A stretch of DNA of 64,000 nt, taken from Tubulanus polymorphus. Lineage: Eukaryota; Nemertea; Palaeonemertea; Tubulaniformes; Tubulanidae. Location of the stretch: assembly GCF_964204645.1 (NCBI RefSeq), contig NC_134031.1:6989001-7053000 (forward strand), in the 5' to 3' direction. How positions within the stretch are numbered: position 1 is the stretch's first letter; each line of letters begins with the position of its first letter. Below, one piece after another: positions 44,646 through 64,000 of this stretch. The notes under the pieces are model-generated. The model made no database searches, was not told the origin of the DNA, and was given only the letters and a program-made list of their open reading frames with translations. The translations under genes and the position numbers were made by a program.

Positions 44646-46875
44646 TCACGCTTCGTGAGGCCAGGGGGCTGGTGGAAGCGAGTTCGGGAGTGATACCGGA
44701 CCCCTGGCAAGCGAGGATGGTTTAAAGCCGAATTTCGTAAAAACGCCCAAGTTTAACAGAAGCCTTATGCTGGTATTATTGTTTATAAAATTAAAAATAT
44801 TCGAAATACCATCAATATCAATATGCTGCAAGTTAAATTTGATCCAGTTTAAGTTGTGAATCCTACAGTTTGTGATAAAATGCGTTTCATCATCTAGACA
44901 TTGACATGTTTTGCATGTTTTCGCTCAATCGCTTCCTCGCTCCCCATCGACTGCCAGTGGAGTGAGCCTGAAACCCCGTGGTGTTGGACCGAGAACTCTC
45001 CCAACAAAATCCATAATCCATGATACGATCAAGACTGGTATCAAACCAGAGATCATAATCCTTGCACCGGAGCTTCGGGCCAAATCATACGCGATATCCA
45101 CTAGCCTCCAAGCTTCATATCGCATCTCTTCAAAGTTCTTACAACGGCGAATGTCATTTGTGGCAACGTGAATGATAACGATATCATGATCTCCTTTGTA
45201 GTTTACGCTAAATCAGTATAGATTGTCCAACGAACTCGTTTGCATGGATTCCGCGCTAGCATTAATATTACGGGTAAGTCTGTCATAGTTCACATGGTTA
45301 AGTTTGGAATCGGAGCATACAAGAACTTTGACGCATTTATCCATCGATTATCGACGCTATTTGTGTTGATTTCCTGTTTTGGTTCCTCCGTCTTTGCCGC
45401 GTGCGATCTACTTTCGGTGTGACTCACATGACACGAGACAATTTCTAGTTTACTAGATATGTGATCAACCGCGTCATCGATACGCGTAGAAACGGAATAT
45501 CCAGATGAGACGACCTCATCTTGTGATTTTAATACTAATTCCTGGGTCTCACTAAGCAAATCCCAGTAAACTTTGTCGGTGTTCGAGACATCCTGTTGGA
45601 TACTGTTCAGATATGGTAAAATGGTGTTAGAATTCTCAGAAAAGCTCGACGCAGCAATGCCAAGGCTCCCTATTATTTATTATCCAGATGCTTGAAACTG
45701 TTCTTAGTTGACGAAAGTTCTAATGATGCGATAATCAACTGCGCATCATTCAGTAGAGATTGTACAGATTTCCGGAGCTCGGAAGACTCAGACAGGAGAG
45801 TTGTTGTATTTCCCACTATCTCCTGTACTGAAGGAACTAGTGCTACTGACTCTTCTAAATCTTTATACACCTCATTTCTGTGAGTTTGACCAGTAGCCGT
45901 CGCATAACCACAATTTAGACACGTGCCAGGTTTTGAGATGACGCTAGTTGAAGCAGTAGCTTTGGGTTTACTAAGTGAGCGACTAGCCCTCTTGAGTTTT
46001 GTAGCAACTACTTTACTAGTAGAACGTTTCTTTTTAATTGCACGCTTATCCGGTAACGCACCGTTCAAATGCCGTACACTGTCCAATAACGCAACGAATT
46101 CACGCGAGCTCCGTGTGTCCATATAATTCCCCTGAACGGTAATAGTTGCTGTAGTCGGAAATATACGTATAGTGTATATATATGTTCAGGATTGTCACAG
46201 TTAGTGCTTGATATCTGCACCAAAATATCATCCAGTTTATCTCCCTTCTTCTCTTTATTATCGGTCCGGTTCACCATGAATACATCATTCATTTCAAGGC
46301 CAGTGTAACACCTGTAAGCTATCGCTTGAATCCAGTGAAGCATTCTATCGGGCGATGTCTTGAACGCTAGCATCTTAGCACTAGGATCGTATAGTCCACG
46401 TTTAATCGATTCAAATTCTGCATTCGCCGATACCCTTGGACTTCTCCGGTTTAGCTGGTATTGTGGACTAATACAACAACTTCAGGTTGACCATGTCATT
46501 GCACTTTTCGTTCATGGTTGTTTCATCGGATTTAGCATTGAGAAACACAGCCAGTTGTTCTGAGATATCTGACGGATCTGAGTCCACCGGTATTGTGCCT
46601 GTAAATGTAGCATTACGAACATCATTGTAAGAAGCACCACCGACACTATCATCAGTTACCTTCGGCTCCTTTGTATGGGCGTTATCCACAGCAGAGGACG
46701 GTTGAGAGACATTCATTGTGCTAGTACTAAGCCAACTCGAATCACTATCGCAGTCAGAGGATAAATAGTCTGCCCACGAATCAACAACACCGGAAGTACC
46801 AATTATGGGCGCTGCCATCTTTGAATCACTCGAGTAGGCCGAGACTTGAAAATATATAGTCCATGATACCGTCAC
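44646..46875 (-). pseudogene. Degenerate non-LTR retroelement remnant with SGNH-hydrolase-like domain
   Basis: Several minus-strand frames continue one another across frameshifts. From 46816 there is an acidic Ser-rich start (MAAPIIGTSG); at 46122-45673 a basic region, a CLNCGY motif and a helical region; at 45559-45290 a linker; and across a shift a SGNH/GDSL-type core (VLVCSDSKLNHVNYD at about 45315, then HDIVIIHVATNDIRR at about 45190). Esterase domains of this kind occur in ORF1 of some non-LTR retrotransposons. Directly behind, at 44920-44646, is a zinc-finger-like tail (C-x2-C-x7-H-x4-C, CKTCQCLDDETHFITNC), typical of the end of such elements' reverse-transcriptase ORF. The endonuclease and polymerase regions are missing. 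The call rests on motif reading only. Confidence 0.5.
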
Positions 46876-47352
46876 GAATATATCTTTTTGAGTTCAGGCA
46901 CAATTCTCCAAGGCGTCTCTGTTATATGTTTAATAGTTACAGTCTAGCGAAGACGGTAACTTCTTTCGTGTATACGTCAAAAACGGTGAAACGATAGACC
47001 GTAATTCAACTTTACCGCCACAGTGCGCCACCTGGCAATCAAAAAAGATAAAATAATGTAGATAGAATGGCTGTGTGATTAGGCGCTTTTACGAAATTGA
47101 ATCTGATTCGGTTTAGCTAAATCCGATTCGATGTCGGAAACCGACAGGATTAGTAAATCGAATCGTTTTTCGTAAATTAGTCGAATCAATTGATCAATTC
47201 AAAGGTTACGATTCAAATGAAAATGGGCGTCAATGGTGACCGAATTATTGATAGACGACAATTTGCGATAAATGTCTTTAGCCCGCAGTCGAAGAGGACG
47301 CCATGTTGGATTTAGCTGACTAAATCGTCACTAACTTGCTCGCCGAGCAAGT

Positions 47353-47655
47353 TAGTCTTGTAATCAACGCACAACAGATTCGTAGTTTGTTTGATACCTA
47401 TAACACCTCACCTGATGATCTATTTGCAAATCGGCCGTAAAGTGAGAGTAAATTTCCGTCGATTCAACGGCGGCTATTTTGCAAACGTGTGGAGGGTGCT
47501 GTCACCTGTGGATTGAGGCTAGGACCACAACACAAACTAACGAAACGAAACGAAATTGAAAAAATTAAGAAATCAACACTTATTCACATTACACCTGTAA
47601 GCCATCATCAGGCGTACTGATAGAATTTTGTAATCAACGCACAACAGATTCGTAC
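47353..47655. repeat. 28-bp direct repeat around a 246-bp segment
   Basis: TGTAATCAACGCACAACAGA plus TTCGTA occurs at about 47356 and again at about 47628. It could be a long target-site duplication or a relic of a local duplication. The enclosed segment has no recognised termini. Confidence 0.6.
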
Positions 47656-48726
47656 GTATAGAATTTTCAATCTTGGCTTCGTCATTGTGGGATTTCTCTC
47701 GTTATCATCATACACGGATATTATGTATCTTCTCGTCTTATAAGTTGGAAAACTATCAAAAATAAAAATGGTCGTTTCTTTTTGAAAGTTTTATATAAAT
47801 CCTTGTAGGTCACCTAGTCTATCATGCCACACGTATGCAATACAGAGAAATGGCGGCTAATGGCAAAATTTGTGGAGAAATTAATTAATTTCTCAAAATA
47901 ATGTTGATTAATCACTTGAAACATACATAAAATTGGATTATTTCAAAAGGTACCTGTGTAGTTTGTGGTTTAAGCCATCAATTGTGGACTGAAGTGAATC
48001 GAAAGTATATTTTTGAAGTGTTACTTTTTTCAACCGTATTTTGGCTCTTGTCATCCCTAATGTTGGTATAAGCCCATCCGATTATAAAAAGCTTACCACC
48101 AACGATTAGGTAACTAAGTTACCACAGTGTAATGACCACCACACATGCCACAGGCTGGGGCACAGGGACTTGTCACAATTGATAGCGAATGAATAAAACC
48201 AGTATCAATGACAACCCCAGTATCCTCCTTGCATTGCATAATGAATAAAATGTGACAACTAATTGTTGTCAATCTGAAAATGACCTACTCCACTCTTGGC
48301 TGTAATTTCAAAATTTTTCAGCCGATTCACATGTCACATGAAATAAGGTTCAACACAAGCTAGTCTTTCTGTTTACAACGAGCCTATAGCCATCACTACG
48401 GCAATCATCTCACAGCGAAGTCAGCATTTATTTACGGGAGTTTGCTCAAAATTCACTGAGAACCTCCATGAACTGGCCACTCTCAGGACTGGGTGAATGG
48501 TGGACAGCAAAATGCCAAATGGTAGTTTTGTATTTTAGAGAATCTTAGAGATAACCCGTAATTCATGTGAATCGGTTGAGAACTTTTGAGAAACTAGGAA
48601 TTAACTTTTAATGGCCTTATCCTGATCCCTCCCATCGGACACCCCTAGAATTTTTTGGTCTTTTATGATTACCGAAACTAATCTTATGTTACAGCAGGAA
48701 ACAATAACAAGAATTCGACGGCAACA

Positions 48727-58570
<9,844 letters not shown>

Positions 58571-59465
58571 ACGACGATATAGTGTAGTATAGTAGTTTAT
58601 TTGTCACCATCAATATGTACAAATGATAAATAACAAAATAGGTTACAGACAATGAGGTGACAGGCGCCTGAGCTGAGCCATAAACAATATTTATTGTTAA
58701 TTCGGGAAATACAGTGGAACCTCGTTACGACGATCTTCATATAGTATTATATAGGACCTGATAATCTTTTACAACAGTTAGACTTCGCTTACCTCAAACC
58801 TCGATGAACCAGGGAATTTACCCCAAGGTATGTGAATTCCGGGGCAGTCAAAGCACGGACGGGCCCGTATCACGATCAACTGGAATAAGAGATTTTCAGG
58901 ACAAAGAGGATTAAACACAGGCATTAAACAATAAACGAATATGAAATATAGTTAAAATGATGTATACGAAGATTATATGTGAAATTTAGCTTATCTACGA
59001 TGTATTTGTCCGAGGCAATCGACTTTAGGGTAAACGGTTTTATAGGGCATTTGAAATTTTTTAAGTGCCTCAAGCCAGGCATCCGAGGCAACCTGGGTTC
59101 GCCCCTTGTCTATATACTGTAGTCAGATTATGAGGTCAAATTTTCCTTATTTGGGTAACCATTCGTGTTTTTGTGATCAAATATATTATTATGTGAAAGT
59201 TTGTGGATTTAAACAACAAGGGTTTACTGTAAGTTCCAATTTTTTCAGGGTTCTTGGTCAATTATTCGATTATTCGAGACAGAAAAGACATAATATCTAC
59301 AATTAATGATACATATGCACTATTTTTGCTAGAGTGAATGTGAAGAATTGTTTTTATATTTTATTGATGTAGTCCAGTTAGTGATCGTTTAGTACTGGAA
59401 TTTATACACCTTTTCAGAAGACATTGTGATGATTGGTCATGAAGAATAATTCTCAGGGCTTATAC

Positions 59466-59884
59466 ATAGTAGAACCTCGTTACAACGACCTCGGGTATAA
59501 CGATTCATCGGTTATTTACAAACTTAGAATTTCCTTCCAGATAGGACAACGTTGATCATATCATGCCTGATGACATTGCTAAACTCAGCCACGGCACGAA
59601 ACCCTGCCACACTAGACCCGGTGCGTAGGTTTGCGGCACCAATCAGATTGCTCGTTGTATAATCACTGAGGCAAATTTCACGGAAGAACTTTAAATGGGC
59701 TAAGTTTAAGCGGGATATTTGATAAGCTGATAATGACATCATCAAAGCTGCGCACTTGGTCTAAAAATTTTTAGTGTGGCAGGGTTTCGTACCGTGGCGA
59801 GCCTCGATGCTATCAGGTTCGAATCCCTGCCGGGGAGGATGAGATTTTCTGGTCCCCTGAAGTTCGCTGTATCCAGGTTCTACT
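59466..59884. mobile_element. pogo-type element containing palindromic family G
   Basis: Ends TAGTAGAACCTCGTTACAAC and, inverted at the right, CAGTAGAACCTGGATACAGC. The interior (59570-59850) is a family G copy with inverted segments CCACGGCACGAAACCCTGCC and GGCAGGGTTTCGTACCGTGG and the B-box-like GGTTCGAATCC, so it is a composite. Confidence 0.55.
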
Positions 59885-62800
59885 GCATTTGTAATCAGTT
59901 CATTTACCGAAGAAAGTATTAACAAATGCTAGTTTTTGATCACAGTTTGAATTGTATGAATGAATGAATGAATAAATGTTTTCATGATATTCGATGTAGA
60001 ATTTTTGGCGAAGTAGGTTTGCCTATGCTAACGGTGAGGTAAAACATTGGACCAATAGTGTTGATTTTTGGTGTCATGGTTTGGCTTAATGAGTTCTCGA
60101 GCCAAAAAAAATTTCATATTGATCGAGTTATTTTTAGGGGACTTATTCTTGAAAAACACGTAAAAACCCTGCTATTTAGCACTAAGTAATGACACGTTTT
60201 TTTACATATGACAATTTGCATACTTGGAATTGAAATATATTTAGGTTCAATCCTTCCTGGAAGTGTTGCCATTTTTTGTTCGACTCATCTGGATGTACTT
60301 TTCGAGCTACAGGCCCTAACTTTATAAACCCCTAAATGTCCTCGTTTCTATTTATCTAATGAATGTGATTGGTTGTTTGTGGGATATACGGGAAATTCCG
60401 GGAATTTCGGCGCTTCTGATGTAATTGGGAAAGCCCAATGTGGAACCCAAAACAAAATGGCGAGCATTTCATTCGATTAAGTATCGTATGTTCTCTTATG
60501 ATTTCTTTGTTCGGTGTTACGAATATAACCGCGTAGGCTATTCAATTCAGTATCCGAACTAGCAAGTATGATGACACTAATGGAGTTTTGGCTTAGATTT
60601 GTCTTGTCAATGTCTGGAAGACCTGCTAACCCGTATGGTTTCACCGCGGCCGTCGGATTTTTTATAAACCGTGTTACTGCTCTCCTCTATTCAATTTTAG
60701 TACCTTCTTGGGTAGAATTGTGAGCGGTGATAAATTAATAGATGGACTAAATAGTCTGTTGACAATAGCGGGCAGTGGAATGCTGTCAGCTATTCATCTG
60801 ATGAACAGTCAGTTTTTTCAACACTGATTTAGAGGTGGGAGCTAGTCTACAAACATAGACCCCTTATGTCGCTATCGTACTACGGAATTCCGTGCAAAGC
60901 GATGTATAGAGAACGTACAGTATAAGTCATCACACGCGTGCTGTTAAAAAAACAAACATAGATGAGACAAGGAGACGAGCGCAGATTTTAATTTAATTCA
61001 AGGATAATAAAAATCTGGAAATTGCGAGTATTCTAATATCTTGTATGCATTAATCGTGTAATAAGGGGCTAAGAATTAATAAAGTGATTAGATTTAGAAT
61101 AAAAGATTGTTGTTTGAAGATTTTGTTCAGCATATCGTCAGTTGATGGTTTTAATTCGGTAATCTATTCTACATTCGATTGCAATCCAAATTAATTTATT
61201 GTTAGTATAATATTTTTGACAATATACACTCAATGATTTGATGGTGAGCCACAGGTCCATTGGACCTTTATAGTTTTTTCGCGTTTGGAATTGAAGCCTG
61301 CTATCGGATTTGTTTCATAGTCGTTTCTTTTTGAAGTACTTGTTTAACCTTTTCTTCGTGCCCATCTGCTCGCACCTCCTCGTCGTGTTGTTCATATCGA
61401 TATTATTTTTTGACGCCTTATAAAACGTTACCATTATGAAACCTAAACAATGATAACCATTCAGCGTCATTTTACAAACGACAACCGTAAATCGATGTGC
61501 AAAACATCACAGGTCTATGTGTACACATACAAGGTAGTTGGCAAAATATTATTGACAAAGATGTAGAATGGCTTCCTGTGATTATAAAATGAGCTATATT
61601 TTAACGTCGAAATGTTATATTGCATTGAATATCATTAGAAGACGCATTGTAATAGTAAAGGATGTATGATTATATCAGACGTGGCAGGCATAAGTAGAAA
61701 TGATAAGTAAATCGGATTATTCGGTCAAAATGGCGGATGTATACACGATTTGGAAGTCTGATATAAAAGCAAGACCCTGACATGGGGATGCTGGTGGAAT
61801 GACGAAGCTATCTACGATCTGTGTAGGGCCGGCGTGAATTTCATCAGCGGCTACAAGCGGCCATTATAAAAATGTGTAAACATATAATTTCAATATTCAA
61901 ATGTTTTAGAAAATATGTTCGATATAAGGGGTATGCGGGTTTCATGAGATTAGCAATTTATAAAAGCATAGCTGTCATATACGGCTCCGCATCCTCTGAT
62001 GGCATGTGTAAATGCCTTTGTTTATATGAAGGTTCTTATATCAATGTTCTCTCAATGTTCACGTGTTTGATGCCATATTGATGGTCAGGCACAATCTGGT
62101 AGATTTACACTTGACAGATCCCCGTTACAGTTTGTAGAGTACTTTGTTATGTTCTTTAGCTGTTTATGCAATCACGTGCAACGCCCTCTATAGTCAAATT
62201 CAGGGGCAGAGAGGCCTGCTGGCTTTGGCCGGGCCAATGATTTTGCAGATGATCATCGTTTTATTGAAAACTAATTTGTGATCGGCTATGAAATAGTTGC
62301 GTATAGAACATAATGATTCGTAACATTCATAAACGAAGTGACTAAATCGTCCGCAATTTGGTTGATGTTTGCCTGTGAACGGAATCTGTTGACGGACTAA
62401 TGCCATACAGTGTGAATAGGTTCGAATCCCATATTATGCTTCGGGCGCAATTTATACCTACTTTGTGGTCTGTTCATAGTGTACAATCAGAGCTTCCAAC
62501 TGTAATTTCCACTCATGCTACGTTATTGCCGTTGTTTAATTAAACCAAAAGTTTGAGCTTTGTTTCTGGCCGTGGAGAATAGAATACGGTACACGGAATT
62601 TAGAGAATTGGACCACTACCCACGACTGAACCTCTAAGTGAAGATCGAAACAATACAGTAAACTTTTTTACGTTTGAAATTTATTTTATCAATAAGAAAA
62701 ATGTGTAGCAAAATACATAAAAAACAACAACTGGAAAATAATCAAAATAAAAACGATTTACGTTGCTGAAAAGATTAGAAAATTCGAACCAAAATCAGTG

Positions 62801-63426
62801 CGACTTATAATAAAAATAAACTGTAAATTATCATGTGAGTTATCATTTGACATCAACCGAAATCATTTTTTGTATCGGCTAATGATACGTTATTTCTCAT
62901 AATCAGCTCAAATGATTCTTAATTTGTAAACTGCAATAAAATTTGAAATCAGTTCCTGCCAGGTCTGCAATTTTTATTGTACCTTCATGGCAAAAAGTAA
63001 TAGGGGAGATGTGGAAGAGTACAGAGCTATTCGTCCGTGCCCAATGCAGAGAACGGTACATGCGTAAACTGTCGGTCCACGTGTAGTTTGAGACAAAGAA
63101 ATATACCCCGACTTAGAAGTCCAACTTTGAATAAGCAACCGTTTTCTGAAAACTACTAATTCTCTCCTACGCGGAATATTAAATCAACATCTACAAATGC
63201 ATCTAAAGATACTGAAATAATTCGGTTTTATTTGTCTAGTCTAATACTCTAACCACAACTAAAGGACGGTTGACTGTTGTTTCTCGATTTCAAGCTGGGA
63301 ACAGGAGTCGGAATCGGGAAGTTGAAAGTAGGCCTACTGTGAGGCGAGGTCCGACTTAGAAAACTCTATACATTCAAAATTTCTTTGAATAATCATAACC
63401 CCCTGAGACAATGTGTCAATTTCTGA

Positions 63427-63554
63427 GGGGCCAGTTGCTCAAACGTTGGTTTAAGATAACCGGCGGATAAATACCATAGCAACAATGATATTTCAATTGT
63501 CACTATGTCAACTATCCACGGGTTAGCTGTAACCAACTTTTGAGCAACTGGCCC
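63427..63554. mobile_element. MITE family E, copy 2
   Basis: GGGGCCAGTTGCTCAAACG at the left and TTTTGAGCAACTGGCCC at the right, with the same interior as the copy at 16769-16898 (CACTATGTCAACTATCCAC). Confidence 0.8.
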
Positions 63555-64000
63555 GAGAAATTGGTGGTACATGTACATTGGTAGTGGAGTTAATCATTCC
63601 GCGAAAGTGAACACGGGCACGTAGCACGACAAATCTAAAATGAAATATCACAAAACAACCTTTTAAGAAACATTCAAACTCGCCTGAATTATTATTTGGA
63701 TGATTTATCAACATAATGACAGTTTTAAATTACCATAAATGCTAGTTAGCCTAAAATTTCGTTTATCGTACCGAAGGTACGTTCGGTAAATCTTTCCAGA
63801 TTCGTTCTAACTTATGATAGCTGAAATCACAGGAAGAAATTATTTAGAAATTATTCAAGATATTTCCTGCAAGTTAATATTTTTGTGCCCAAAAAGGTCA
63901 AAGAAATTCTGAAAGACATCGCTACTTTTCAGCTGCACCAAAGTATACGGTGCCAACCTGACTTGAACGAAAGGCTGAATCCAAGAACATGTCTATCTCA

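Larger units (their letters stand above)
58571..64000. other. Gene-poor region downstream of the photolyase
   Basis: Includes the photolyase 3' UTR; its poly(A) site is not determined. Pogo-type termini are visible at about 58710 (CAGTGGAACCTCGTTACGAC) and 59466. No coding exon is recognised in 60000-63400; the short frames there lack signatures and compatible splice sites. Confidence 0.5.

Overview
This is a window of animal nuclear DNA, AT-rich overall. The real genes are split by canonical GT/AG introns of about 0.1-3.6 kb, there is no operon-like packing, and the gaps are filled with short non-autonomous transposons (MITEs). The two fully readable genes are the PP1 regulator PNUTS and a (6-4) photolyase. 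With short secreted peptides that resemble sea-anemone neurotoxins, they point to a non-vertebrate, probably marine, metazoan. I cannot resolve the phylum from the sequence alone.

Layout. 1-6973: gene-poor repeats upstream of PNUTS; its first exon is presumably here but I could not place it. 6974-23333 (+): PPP1R10/PNUTS, 17 coding exons giving 954 residues after a missing N-terminal stub; the last exon encodes a CCCH zinc finger. Its introns carry at least seven transposon families. 23334-29400: 3' UTR and gap, with a 75-bp tandem repeat and a possible LTR-retrotransposon gag start. 29423-30367 (-): an MS4A/CD20-like four-transmembrane protein. 34010-41404: a cluster of secreted-protein genes. 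It holds a Trp/Arg-rich peptide (+), two divergent paralogous cysteine-rich toxin/defensin-like genes (34585-34900 on -, 38124-38655 on +) on either side of a 1-kb palindrome, and a PAN/apple-domain secreted protein whose 3' end looks frameshifted. 41405-48726: satellites, a perfect palindrome and a decayed non-LTR retroelement. 48727-58570 (+): (6-4) photolyase, 10 coding exons, 535 residues. An antisense, 5'-truncated and frameshifted HSP70 copy lies in its last intron. 58571-64000: no gene recognised, only repeats.

How the genes relate. PNUTS, the MS4A-like gene and the photolyase are unrelated neighbours. The one coherent locus is the secreted-peptide cluster. The two toxin-like genes share their whole architecture (TATA box, 5'-UTR intron ending just before the ATG, signal-peptide exon ending in phase 1, KR cleavage site, 38-residue mature peptide), so they arose by inverted duplication. 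The best leads are this pair with its palindrome, a PIP-box-like tail on the photolyase, and inverted MITE copies flanking a PNUTS exon.
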